Shown: positions 26,454 through 34,488 of the stretch, in pieces | Position numbering within the stretch: the first letter of the stretch is position 1 | Layout of the letters: each line of letters begins with the position of its first letter | Source of the DNA: Nocardia gamkensis NBRC 108242 | GTDB taxonomy: Bacteria > Actinomycetota > Actinomycetes > Mycobacteriales > Mycobacteriaceae | Reading direction: 5' to 3' | Length of the DNA stretch: 56,800 nucleotides | Assembly: GCF_001612985.1 (NCBI RefSeq) | Contig: NZ_BDBM01000052.1 | Span: forward strand, 1 to 56,800 | Notes under the pieces: model-generated | What the model saw: only the letters and a program-made list of their open reading frames with translations | Database searches by the model: none | What the model was told of the DNA's origin: nothing | Program-made: the position numbers and the translations under genes

Positions 26454-27448
26454 TCGGCCGGCCTGCGCTGCGCTTCGGTGCGCTCGGAGGGATAGCCGTT
26501 CGAGGTCGAGTCGAACAGGTCGGAGCGTCCCAGCGGTGCCGCGGCCGTGCGCTTGAGCTCGTCCAGCATGGCTTGCAGCTTGTCCACGTGGGTGTTCTCG
26601 ACCGCTGTCCGGTCGTCCTCACCGGCGCGGTGCGCACCGGTGAGTCCGGTGCCCGGTGTCGCCCCGTTCTCCGATCCGCTGTGCTGCGTGCTCGGGGTGG
26701 ACGCGACGATGCTCTCGTACGCGGCGTTCTCGGTGGGGGAGTAGGAGGCCGTCGAGGGGGCGGGTTCGCGCGTCTCCCGCCGACCGGTACTCGGATCGCG
26801 CGGTGCCGGCGGGGTGAAAGGCGATACGGGCTCCCGCGGTGTCGGCGTGGTGAAAGCGGGCTCACGCGAGGGTGGGGCGGTGAAGTTCGACGCCGGTTCG
26901 CGGGGTGCGGTGAAGCTCTGGCCGGAGGAGACGTTCGAATCCAGTGCGGTGAGCGTGGGCTCGCGCGGCGGTGTGAAACCCGTCTGCGCGGCGGAATTCG
27001 GTTCGGCCGCCGCGTGCACCGGCTCCCTGGGTGTGCTCTGCGGTCGCGCGCCGTTGCGGGAAACGGCCGCTTCGCCGGCATCGCTCTTTCGCGCCGCGGG
27101 TTCGGCGCCGCCGTGCTCCGCCGTACGTGCGTTCGCCCGTCCCGCGGCCGCCCGGGGAAGCGAGCCTGCCGGGCGCTGCGCCGCCGTCCGATCCTCCGGA
27201 GCCGGGTCGTCGCCGGATTCCAGGAGCTGCACCCGGGTGTCGAGACCCGAGATATCCTGTGCGGCACGGAAAGCCCATGCCTCGAGTTTGGCCAACCGCC
27301 CCTCGGCGGTCGGTTCGCTCACCACGGTCTGCGCGCCATCGATCCGGGCCGCCACCGCGTCCAGCTTCTCGCTGACCTCTCGGAGAGCCGACGCGATACT
27401 CGACAACATCGCGCCGATCGACTCGCCGGTCTGCTGACCGTGCTCCAT
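26420..27448 (-). CDS. proline-rich repeat protein of unknown function
   Basis: A 342-residue protein I do not recognise. The N-terminal ~95 residues are helical and heptad-like (MLSSIASALREVSEKLDAVAARID; LAKLEAWAFRAAQDIS). The middle, about 160-240, is low-complexity with an irregular repeat of the type F-T-x-P-x-R-E-P (FTPPREP, FTAPREP, FTAPPSREP, FTTPTPREP, FTPPAPRDP). A short conserved-looking helix VDKLQAMLDELKRT follows near the C-terminus. No signal peptide or membrane segment. It overlaps the 3' end of the LysR gene by 34 bp on the opposite strand. Confidence 0.65.
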   Translation of the reverse strand: MEHGQQTGESIGAMLSSIASALREVSEKLDAVAARIDGAQTVVSEPTAEGRLAKLEAWAFRAAQDISGLDTRVQLLESGDDPAPEDRTAAQRPAGSLPRAAAGRANARTAEHGGAEPAARKSDAGEAAVSRNGARPQSTPREPVHAAAEPNSAAQTGFTPPREPTLTALDSNVSSGQSFTAPREPASNFTAPPSREPAFTTPTPREPVSPFTPPAPRDPSTGRRETREPAPSTASYSPTENAAYESIVASTPSTQHSGSENGATPGTGLTGAHRAGEDDRTAVENTHVDKLQAMLDELKRTAAAPLGRSDLFDSTSNGYPSERTEAQRRPADYRLSSPPPVS

Positions 27449-27995
27449 CCAGTACCTACTTCCCCGTATCGGCCCAGCTCGCACTCGGCCGGACGATTCT
27501 ATCCACCCAGTCGGACATCCGCGGCTCGCGAAGTATCGGCGGCGCACCGATCCATGACCTGATCGAAGCAGCCTAGGCCCCCGGAATTACCCCCCTGCAG
27601 GCGGATTACGCGGCGACCCGGTTTGTCCGGAAACCGGCCGACGCATCTGATCGGTCATTATCCGCCTGATTCGCGCCCTCCGCGACTCCGCGCTCGGGGC
27701 CGCCGCCGTGAGCTGCGTTACGCAGGCCGCGAGTTCGCCCGGATGGCGGGCGGCCGGCGCGTCATGGATGGCGGCAACTGTCAATTCGCCGATACCGAAC
27801 TGCCCGGTGCCGACCGCGTGGCATGATGAAAAGCCTTGTGCCACAGAGAACAACGCCAATTCCGCTGATCGGTCACCTGCGCGGCACACCCGAGCGCGGG
27901 GTGAACGGGGCTGGCGAGGTAGCCGAGTCTGACGCACTCTTGATCTATGGCGTAGGTCGCCGGGCCTGCGGTGGTTTGTGCAGGGGAGTGGTCGC
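27449..27995. other. intergenic region between the repeat protein and the CoiA-like gene
   Basis: The 547 bp hold short open frames on both strands but none with convincing start signals or recognisable protein. The right end has GGGGAG (27983-27988), the ribosome-binding site of the next gene. Confidence 0.45.
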
Positions 27996-28940
27996 GTGAG
28001 AACGAAGCAGCGGGCGGAGATCGCCTGCGGGCGCCGGGCGATGCTCGCCGAGTTGGGTATCGGAGAGGCTTCCGGCCGTACGCGTGGGTCGAAAGCCGGT
28101 TATGCCTGCGGGTGCCCGGAATGCGCCGCCGCCCAGTGGGATATGCGGCGGCTCAAGTATTGGTTGTGCGGCAGGCTGCTCGCCTACGGGGCCGACGAAG
28201 CCGAAGTGGATCGGCGCATCGGCACATTGCCGGTGGACGTGTACTGGCGCATGGGCGACCGGGTGTACGCGATCGAGGTGCGCAGCGGCCCGCTGGAGCG
28301 GGGCCTCGCCCAGGAGCGCACCGAGCGGCTGCGCGCCGCGGGCTGCACGGATGTGCTGTGGCTTTGCCCGCCCGGCTACTGGGTGCCGTATCTGCACGCT
28401 CTCGGCATCGCCGACTTCGCACCCGCCGCCTGTGATTACCGCGCGGTCACCGGTGTGCTGGACACCGAGCACGCGATGGCGGCGCCGCGGCGGGAGCCGG
28501 TCGAACTGCGCGAGTTCATCGCGGGCTGGGTACGCGGCGAGTACGTCTGGGGTAATCGGGACGAGAGGACAGGAGGCTGGGCCACCGTGACCGACTGGGA
28601 ATACCACACGAAGACGCAGGCCATGGTCATCGCCCGGCAGCGCCAGGAACTGGTCAACCAGCGCACGGCGCTGGCGGTGACTCGCAAATCATTGCGCGAC
28701 AGGCAGAAACACCTGCTGAAGCTGACCACGCGACTGGAACGCGCGGAGCTGGCCGCCCAGAAACAGGCCGACGCCCTCGCCACCGCTCAGCGCACGATCG
28801 CCGATCACGATCGACTCGACAAGGCGTTGCGCAACACGATCGCCAATCTCGAGGTGACCATCGGCCGCTGGCAGCTGATCACGATCTGCGCGATGCTGCT
28901 GATCGTCACGTTCCTGGCGGCGGCGATGGTGGTGCGCTGA
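27996..28940 (+). CDS. CoiA-like nuclease-fold protein with coiled coil and C-terminal membrane anchor
   Basis: A 314-residue protein. Residues about 35-135 resemble the CoiA/restriction-endonuclease-like core: a Cys-rich segment YACGCPECAAAQWD, then VDVYWRMGDRVYAIEVRSG with Asp81 and Glu94-x-Arg96 in the place of D...ExK/Q, then RTERLRAAGCTDVLWLCPP, the strand-helix-strand typical of CoiA. A long charged coiled coil spans about 205-290 and a single membrane segment (LITICAMLLIVTFLAAAMVV) ends the chain. The function is unknown; CoiA in Firmicutes promotes transformation, but nothing here proves that. The 3' end overlaps the opposite-strand gene by 35 bp. Confidence 0.7.
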   Translation: MRTKQRAEIACGRRAMLAELGIGEASGRTRGSKAGYACGCPECAAAQWDMRRLKYWLCGRLLAYGADEAEVDRRIGTLPVDVYWRMGDRVYAIEVRSGPLERGLAQERTERLRAAGCTDVLWLCPPGYWVPYLHALGIADFAPAACDYRAVTGVLDTEHAMAAPRREPVELREFIAGWVRGEYVWGNRDERTGGWATVTDWEYHTKTQAMVIARQRQELVNQRTALAVTRKSLRDRQKHLLKLTTRLERAELAAQKQADALATAQRTIADHDRLDKALRNTIANLEVTIGRWQLITICAMLLIVTFLAAAMVVR

Positions 28941-30135
28941 GCCGGAAGGGCGCCCGTTCCCACCGCCATTCGTGGCGCAGCACCAGCGCGAGGAAGTCCA
29001 GCAGTTCCAGGCCGGTCTTCGCGCGCACCTCGCGGAGCGCGGCCCAGTGCACGGTACCGCGCTCGACCAGGTCGCGCAGCATCCGCTCGCTGGTGGCGTC
29101 GACGGGGCGTGCGCGCAGATCGGGAACGCCGATGCGGCTGCCGGTCCAGACCAGCCAGCCCCAGCCGTTGGCGTGCGCGTGTGCTCGACCGGCCGCGGCC
29201 TTCACCCGGTTGACGTGGAAGCCGACGTGCCCGAGCGCGGTGACATCGATCAAGACCGTGCGGCCGTCGGTGAGCCGGGCGACGATGCTGGGATAGTGCA
29301 CCCGTTCCGCGCCGTCGAGGTCGTAGACGACCGCCGCGGGGTGCTCCTGAAAAGTCTCGACCAGATCGCTGGCGTTGAGGATCCAGAGCAGCCTGGCCTC
29401 CAAACCGGAGTCGAACGGCACGTCGCGACCGACCTTGTCCAGGTAGAAGCGCCCGCGGCCGTCGTCGTCGCTGTCCACGGTGCGCGCGGAGACGGTGGGG
29501 ACCGCGGCCGCGGCGCCCGCCCGAGGCCAATCGACCTGGCTCAGCCAAGGATTCAGTTGACTCGTCGCCCGTGGCTCGGCATCGTGCAGCTTCGCCAGGC
29601 GCCGGTTGGTCTTCTTCTGCCAGGCGGCGATGCGCTGAGTGACGAACCCGGCGATCCGCTTGGCGTCCTCGGCCGCGTGCCCGGCCAGCCGCAGCTTCAG
29701 GTACGACAGCTCGGTCGCGGCGATGTCGGTGTCGGTCGCGTAGGTCTCCACCAGGAGCGCGCGCACCAGTTGCCGGTCCCTCGCGTCGAGCGGATAGCGC
29801 GCGGACAGGACCGCGGCGGCGTGATGGCCGGACAGTTGCGCCATCCGGATCATCTGCCCGACCGCTTTGGTGTGCAGTTGCCGCACCCGGTCACGGGAAA
29901 GGTCGTAGCGAGCGCCGATCCGGGCCAGCGTCTCCGGTTTCTCCCCGCCCACCCCGAGCCGAGCCGTCAGCAGGTCGCCGTCCTTGGCCTTGTGGTCGGC
30001 GCGCAAAGCGATCAACTCGCCGAGCACCTCGTTGACCTCTTCGAGTTCGAACGAGATGTCATCCCGCAGATCGAGCGATTCGGGATCGTCGTCGTCCGGC
30101 GCCGCCCCTTGCGCGACCTCCGCACTGATCGTCAC
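28906..30135 (-). CDS. sigma-region-4-like HTH fused to a TnsA-like endonuclease-fold domain
   Basis: A 409-residue protein. Residues about 66-98 (ETLARIGARYDLSRDRVRQLHTKAVGQM) match sigma-70 region 4, the -35-binding helix-turn-helix. Residues about 235-335 resemble the TnsA/PD-(D/E)xK fold: FDSGLEARLLWIL (Glu246), FQEHPAAVVYDLDG, HYPSIVARLTDGRTVLIDVTA. The usual catalytic Asp after HxP is Ser283 and the usual ExK is Asp297-Val-Thr299, so cleavage activity looks lost. GTG at 30135 was chosen because upstream residues look non-coding. No TnsB, TnsC or transposon ends accompany it. Confidence 0.68.
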   Translation of the reverse strand: MTISAEVAQGAAPDDDDPESLDLRDDISFELEEVNEVLGELIALRADHKAKDGDLLTARLGVGGEKPETLARIGARYDLSRDRVRQLHTKAVGQMIRMAQLSGHHAAAVLSARYPLDARDRQLVRALLVETYATDTDIAATELSYLKLRLAGHAAEDAKRIAGFVTQRIAAWQKKTNRRLAKLHDAEPRATSQLNPWLSQVDWPRAGAAAAVPTVSARTVDSDDDGRGRFYLDKVGRDVPFDSGLEARLLWILNASDLVETFQEHPAAVVYDLDGAERVHYPSIVARLTDGRTVLIDVTALGHVGFHVNRVKAAAGRAHAHANGWGWLVWTGSRIGVPDLRARPVDATSERMLRDLVERGTVHWAALREVRAKTGLELLDFLALVLRHEWRWERAPFRLSAPPSPPPGT

Positions 30136-30323
30136 GCGACAACCCCCTGACTCGGCTCCGGCATTGTGCGCCACAGCGTATCTCCACCCACCGACACCGG
30201 ACCCCTGCCGCGACCACCCGCGAACATCACGCCACAACGATAGAAGCCCGTCTTCCAGCGCCCCGCGCAGAGGACCCGCCCGGATGGCGCAGCGACGTAG
30301 CGGCGCGTAGTAAGCCGGCTGGT

Positions 30324-31301
30324 TCAGGGGTTCGGCGCCCGCTCGGGGCATTGCCATGTCACGCCGTCGATTCGGGGGTTCTCCTCGGCGACCTTTCTGA
30401 AGGCACTCGATCGTGAGACGCTGACGAGAGAGGAGTCGGCGGGAACGATGACAGCGAATCCGTTGTCGCGGGACCATTTCGCGGGAACGAGCACCCATAC
30501 GTCGCCTCGTGCGACGAGGGCGCGGAAACATTGGTAGCGGAATCTCGGAGGCCGTTGGGGTTGGGCCTCGACCAGTGTCTCCGCGATCATGTTGGTCGGC
30601 ACGTCAAAGCGTTCATCCGTCACGACGGAGACGACGGATTCCTTCGTCCAGAGATCGTGCGCAGCGGTTTGAGCGGCGTTGTCGCCGAGCCGGGTGGCGA
30701 AGGAATTCATCACGGCGAAGAGAGCCAGAAGGCTGATCGCGATCGCCACGGTTCGGCTTACTCGTGTGGTCGGTCCCGGTTCGTGTGTTCCGGTATCGCT
30801 CATCGAGGTGGACAGGACCCAGTAGCCGGCCACGACCAGAAGACCGCCCGAACCCAGCGTGATAGGCGCGAATGCCCAGGAGACGACGGCCCACCCGGGC
30901 GTGAGCCACGGCACCACGACGCCGGTGACGCCGGTGACGACGAAAATCGCTCCGAGCGCCAGCATGACGCGGCCGACGGTGCGAATCAGGCGCGGTCGCC
31001 GGCCGCTCCGGATGAAGCGGCCTGCGTAGGCGCCTACCCACACAGCGGCGAACCACCCGACGATCAGCAGCAACAGCGGGGCGTACAGCACGCCGACACT
31101 TCCCACGACATAGTCGCTGGTCGTGAAGCCGAGAGCGTCGCAATCCACACCGAAGAAGGCGAGCTTCTTGCGCGTGTACACGTAGCCGAAGTAGTAGCAC
31201 AGCGCCGTGATGATCGTGGTCGGCGCGACGACCGCCCCGATCACACCTACCCATCGTTGGAGTATCGCCGGAGACGCCGGCGCGGCCGACTGCTCGGTCA
31301 T
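30324..31301 (-). CDS. five-helix membrane protein with extracytoplasmic C-terminal domain
   Basis: A 325-residue protein I do not recognise. Hydrophobic segments are seen at about 17-41, 64-95, 108-132, 138-163 and 184-203, followed by a soluble domain of ~120 residues with two Cys (RYQCFRALVARGDVWVLVPAKW and WQCPERAPNP). It starts 1 nt after the stop of the proline-rich lipoprotein gene, so the two are an operon and may function together at the cell surface. Confidence 0.7.
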   Translation of the reverse strand: MTEQSAAPASPAILQRWVGVIGAVVAPTTIITALCYYFGYVYTRKKLAFFGVDCDALGFTTSDYVVGSVGVLYAPLLLLIVGWFAAVWVGAYAGRFIRSGRRPRLIRTVGRVMLALGAIFVVTGVTGVVVPWLTPGWAVVSWAFAPITLGSGGLLVVAGYWVLSTSMSDTGTHEPGPTTRVSRTVAIAISLLALFAVMNSFATRLGDNAAQTAAHDLWTKESVVSVVTDERFDVPTNMIAETLVEAQPQRPPRFRYQCFRALVARGDVWVLVPAKWSRDNGFAVIVPADSSLVSVSRSSAFRKVAEENPRIDGVTWQCPERAPNP

Positions 31302-31302
31302 C

Positions 31303-31797
31303 TCACGGTCCCGTCGGCGTGCCGCTGGGAGCGGGTGCTTGTCCGCCCGGTGCGCGTGGAGGTGGTGGCAGGGTGCCGCCGGGCGCTCCCGGCGGTGGCG
31401 GGGGCGGGGTCGTGAAACCCGGCAGTGGCGGGGCGGAAGGGCGAATGTTGCCTTCCGCTCCGGATGGTCGTCCACCTGGTGCGCGGGTTCGGAATTGTTC
31501 CGCGGTCGGGAACGAATTGCCCTCCGGTATCGGCGCCTGAGGCGGCGTTGCCGCCGGTCGAGACGCCGAGGGCGAATTCGCGGGGGAAACCGGCGACCCG
31601 GGTAGTGACGCACTCGGCGTAGAAAGTGGAGATGAGGCGGTCACGGCAGGTGATGCCGACCCGGGCGGTGTTGCCGGGTCTGTGGCGCTGCCCTCGCAAG
31701 CCGTGAACACGGCTACCGAAATTGCCAGTGCCGAGATGGTAGCGGCGAGTCGAGCGACTCGCGTGCGTGGTGAGCGATTACTTCGTGGTGACCGCAT
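31303..31797 (-). CDS. proline/serine-rich lipoprotein
   Basis: A 164-residue exported protein. A signal peptide with a basic n-region (MRSPRSNRSPRTRVAR) ends in lipobox VFTAC (Cys34). Nearly all the rest is low-complexity Pro/Ser/Thr/Ala/Gly, with PPPPPPGAPGG stretches, likely a wall-spanning linker. No enzymatic domain is visible. Its gene directly precedes the membrane-protein gene with one base between stop and start. Confidence 0.7.
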   Translation of the reverse strand: MRSPRSNRSPRTRVARLAATISALAISVAVFTACEGSATDPATPPGSASPAVTASSPLSTPSASLPGSPVSPANSPSASRPAATPPQAPIPEGNSFPTAEQFRTRAPGGRPSGAEGNIRPSAPPLPGFTTPPPPPPGAPGGTLPPPPRAPGGQAPAPSGTPTGP

Positions 31798-31966
31798 CGG
31801 AACTCCCTAATCCGACTACTCGAAATCAGGGAAGAGACTGCCAGGGCGTCGATGGTTGCTCACGGGTAGCCGACTACTTGTCTTTCGACTCGTGGAGCCC
31901 TCGCGGCGGTACGTCGGACTGCGGCCGACTACCCGGGAAGGTGGCGTTCGTGGGCCACAACAGAAA
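31798..31966. other. intergenic region left of the tRNA-Val remnant
   Basis: Promoter region of the lipoprotein gene on the minus strand, then a stretch similar to the sequence beyond the tRNA terminator at 35.65 kb. No gene is visible. The non-coding region continues through the remnant to the XRE gene at 32300. Confidence 0.4.
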
Positions 31967-31990
31967 CAGGCCCGGTGACCACCGGGCCTG
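31967..31990 (-). terminator. terminator hairpin copy next to the tRNA-Val remnant
   Basis: A 9-bp GC-rich stem (CAGGCCCGG / CCGGGCCTG) with a 6-nt loop, followed on the minus strand by TTTCTG. It is similar in sequence and position to the tRNA-cluster terminator at 35664-35696. Confidence 0.65.
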
Positions 31991-32004
31991 ACCTCGTGAG
32001 ACGG

Positions 32005-32049
32005 TGGTGCACGATACTGGAATTGAGCCCGTGACCTCTTCCGTGTCAG
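32005..32049 (-). pseudogene. 3' fragment of tRNA-Val(GAC), probable attachment-site copy
   Basis: The 45 bases match 35711-35755, the 3' part of the intact tRNA-Val(GAC), with four mismatches. The match includes the encoded CCA, the T arm and the anticodon arm. Beyond 32049 the D arm is missing and the sequence diverges, so this copy cannot be a functional tRNA. The geometry is that of the left junction of an element inserted at the tRNA 3' end. Confidence 0.75.
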
Positions 32050-32299
32050 TTATGGTATCGCGCTCCACCTGAGGAAATCCGAACAACTCCGATCAACTAG
32101 AATCGCACTCTATCAGCGCAAATGGAAGATTCGAGCCACTCCGGGCTACTGGGGAAGAACTCCGGCGGAACTCTGCGTGTGTGCCGTGGGTATTCACGCG
32201 GGCACCACCCTTACCCGCTGCGTGACCTGCCGAGGGGCGCTGGTAGTGAGGTCGCGGCGCGCGATGCGCGGCGACAGACGTGCCCCGTAGCCTTGTGGC

Positions 32300-33460
32300 A
32301 TGGACCTCGGGGAACGGTTCCAATCCGTTCGGAAGCGTCGCGGGCTGACCCAGCGCGAGGTCGCGGAGTCCTCCGGAGTGTCCCTGTCGCTGATTCGCAA
32401 GATCGAACAGGGCGAACGCGACGACACCCGCATAGACACGCTGCGCCGGTTCGCGGTAGCGCTGGGTTGCCCGTTGACGGCCCTACTCGGCCCTGATCCC
32501 ACACCGCCGCACGGCAATGGCGGGGGTGAGCTGTGGACGCCGACACGCGAAGCTCTGGCGTCGATGCGCGACGCGCCGACGGCGGCGGAACCGGTATCGG
32601 CGCGCAGCCTGGAAGCGGCCCTGTCACACGCCACGCGGTTGTATCACGACAACGAATACGAACGCCTGGCCCGTGTCTTGCCGCGTCTGCTAGACGAGGC
32701 CAATTCGGCCCCGGCGCTGTTGCGGTCGCGCACGCTGCAACTGGCCGGTTCGGTGATGGTGCAGACCCGCCAGCCCGATTCGGCGCGCATCGCGCTGAAC
32801 CAGTCCCTGACCGACGCCGAGTCGACGGGCAACGTCCTGGACGCAGCGTCGGCGGTGATCACGCTGTGCTGGCTGTTGATTGTCGAACGGCAATTCGAGG
32901 CGGTGCGGCATCTCGCTACTCGGTGGGCCGACCGGGTGGAACCCCGGCTGTCCGTCGCGACGACGCGCGAGCTTTCGACCTGGGGATGGTTGTTGCTCCG
33001 GGCATCGGCGGCAGCGGTACGCGATAACCGGCCCGACGAGGCCGACGAGATGATGAGGCTTGCCGCCGCCGGTGCGGTCGCGGTGCGGCCGGAATCCGGC
33101 CCTTATCACCAGTACTGGACAACTTTCGACCAAGCCACGGTAGCTATGAAGCGGGTAGAGAACGCCGTGGTGGACGACCGCCCGGACGTCGCCTTGCGCC
33201 TGGCCCGCGATATCCCGCCGGACCAGCGGCCGACGTCGGACAACCGGAACCGACACCTGATCGACGTATCGGCGGCGCACGTGGAACTACGCCACTACGA
33301 CGCCGCTTTCGAAGTGCTGGTGTCGCTGTCGCGTGATGCGCGGCCATGGTTGGTCGAACAGCGTTCGGCACGTGATCTGCTGGGCCGCATCATCTCCAAG
33401 CGTCGCACGCTCACGCCGGAAATGCGCGAACTCGCCGACTTGGTGCAGCTCGAATATTAA
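32300..33460 (+). CDS. XRE-family regulator with C-terminal TPR-like domain
   Basis: A 386-residue protein. The helix-turn-helix is at about 6-60: LGERFQSVRKRRGLTQREVAE, SSGVSLSLIRKIEQGERDD. The remaining ~300 residues are helical repeats (ARLYHDNEYERLARVLPRLLDEA; DSARIALNQSLTDAESTGN) like the TPR signalling modules of actinobacterial XRE regulators. The ATG at 32300 follows TAGCCT (32288-32293) by 6 nt, so the transcript is probably leaderless. It lies just inside the left attachment repeat and probably regulates the element. Confidence 0.82.
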   Translation: MDLGERFQSVRKRRGLTQREVAESSGVSLSLIRKIEQGERDDTRIDTLRRFAVALGCPLTALLGPDPTPPHGNGGGELWTPTREALASMRDAPTAAEPVSARSLEAALSHATRLYHDNEYERLARVLPRLLDEANSAPALLRSRTLQLAGSVMVQTRQPDSARIALNQSLTDAESTGNVLDAASAVITLCWLLIVERQFEAVRHLATRWADRVEPRLSVATTRELSTWGWLLLRASAAAVRDNRPDEADEMMRLAAAGAVAVRPESGPYHQYWTTFDQATVAMKRVENAVVDDRPDVALRLARDIPPDQRPTSDNRNRHLIDVSAAHVELRHYDAAFEVLVSLSRDARPWLVEQRSARDLLGRIISKRRTLTPEMRELADLVQLEY

Positions 33461-33622
33461 CGGTCACAACCGATATCGGATGTGGCACTTCCCCGGCCAC
33501 GTCCGGAAAGTGCCATTGTCGGCGGCCACTGTCCGCTGTGACGCTCGGCACAGCCGCGCCGTCGGGCCGAACTCGATTCCTCGCCGGCGGGGCTTACCAA
33601 CGGCATCAGGGGGAAGGTGGGA

Positions 33623-33916
33623 ATGGACGCGCTCGGATGGATAGACCCGTATTCACCGACACCGGAATGGGACACGGCGCAGGTTCGCAGATCGGCGCGG
33701 CGCTTGGGGTACCCCCTGCGGTTTGCCGATCCGACTTCCGTGCTCGGTCCTGTCGAACAACTCGAGTCCTCGGGGGCCGAGGTGGTATTGCTAGCGTCCT
33801 CGGCGCACGTGGACGCGGTCACGCTGGACCGGTTGATGTCGGTTGCCGACGTTGAATGCGCCACGCCGCGTGCGTCATTCGGGCGCTGGCCCGCACTCGG
33901 CGGGGTGCGCCGATGA
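33623..33916 (+). CDS. small hypothetical protein of the element
   Basis: A 97-residue protein beginning MDALGWIDPYSPTPEWDTAQVRRSARRLGYPL. It reads as an alpha/beta domain (SSGAEVVLLASSAHVDAVTLDRLMSVADVECATP). No family is recognised. A purine-rich GGGGGAAGG lies upstream. Its stop overlaps the start of the next small gene by ATGA, so the two are translationally coupled, downstream of the XRE regulator. Confidence 0.6.
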   Translation: MDALGWIDPYSPTPEWDTAQVRRSARRLGYPLRFADPTSVLGPVEQLESSGAEVVLLASSAHVDAVTLDRLMSVADVECATPRASFGRWPALGGVRR

Positions 33917-34008
33917 GCGCGACGCAAGCTGCTCTCGTGTTCGTGATCGCGCTACCGCTGGCGGTCATCGTCGCAATGATCTTTTCGCCGTCCGACTACG
34001 ACGACTGA
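33913..34008 (+). CDS. 31-residue single-pass membrane peptide
   Basis: A short gene whose product is MSATQAALVFVIALPLAVIV followed by AMIFSPSDYDD. One hydrophobic segment (about 5-23) and an acidic C-terminal tail. ATGA overlap with the preceding gene supports real translation. Function unknown; it could be a small membrane partner or part of a maintenance module. Confidence 0.5.
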   Translation: MSATQAALVFVIALPLAVIVAMIFSPSDYDD

Positions 34009-34459
34009 AGTAGCGATGGCGGCAAATGAACGGAACTCTTATGCGTTGGCGCGCTTCTGTCCGAGAATCAGTCGAGTCGCATTCGTCGTAGAAACGGCGC
34101 CAGCAATCTCGACCGAGCGGGCCGCTGCGCGTCACCGGCCCTGTCCACTGTGTTGGCCGAAGAGCTCGAATCACGTTGATCAATAGTGGAAGCATCATTC
34201 GATTCGGTGCATCTAAGGCCATCAACAGCTCGATGACCTCGCCAGTGGAGTGCACATCGACCATGTCTTCCCATTCGCATGGATGAACACCGGCAGCTGG
34301 CGCGGACCGAATCTCAACCACGTCTGGAATTTCATCCTCGCTTGCGCGCCATGCAATCTGGCGAAGAACGCCAGGCAGCCGACGTCCGCCGAGATGGCTC
34401 CATAGCGAGAACGGATGGAAGCTGTACTTCCACCAGGGAACCGCGCAAACGCAAGACAT
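33965..34459 (-). CDS. possible hypothetical protein
   Basis: An open frame of 164 residues starting MSCVCAVPWWKYSFHPFSLW. Segments such as STGEVIELLMALDAPNRMMLPLLINVIRAL look protein-like, but there is no recognised domain, no clear ribosome-binding site, and its 3' end overlaps the 31-residue membrane-peptide gene. It may be a decayed or spurious frame within the element. Confidence 0.3.
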   Translation of the reverse strand: MSCVCAVPWWKYSFHPFSLWSHLGGRRLPGVLRQIAWRASEDEIPDVVEIRSAPAAGVHPCEWEDMVDVHSTGEVIELLMALDAPNRMMLPLLINVIRALRPTQWTGPVTRSGPLGRDCWRRFYDECDSTDSRTEARQRIRVPFICRHRYFSRRSRTAKRSLRR

Positions 34460-34465
34460 CGACAC

Positions 34466-34488
34466 AGCAGACCCGGCGCTGCCTACAG
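34466..34488 (+). repeat. left arm of a 23-bp perfect inverted repeat
   Basis: Inverted copy of 34879-34901, inside the same phosphotransferase gene. This arm spans the stop codon of that gene. Confidence 0.85.

Noticed and set aside
28906..30135. Tn7-like transposon, because of the TnsA-like domain
   Set aside because: No TnsB, TnsC, TnsD or inverted terminal ends are present, and the TnsA catalytic residues are changed.
32005..32068. A second functional tRNA-Val gene
   Set aside because: The D arm is missing and there are four substitutions in the 3' part, one of which breaks an acceptor-stem pair.
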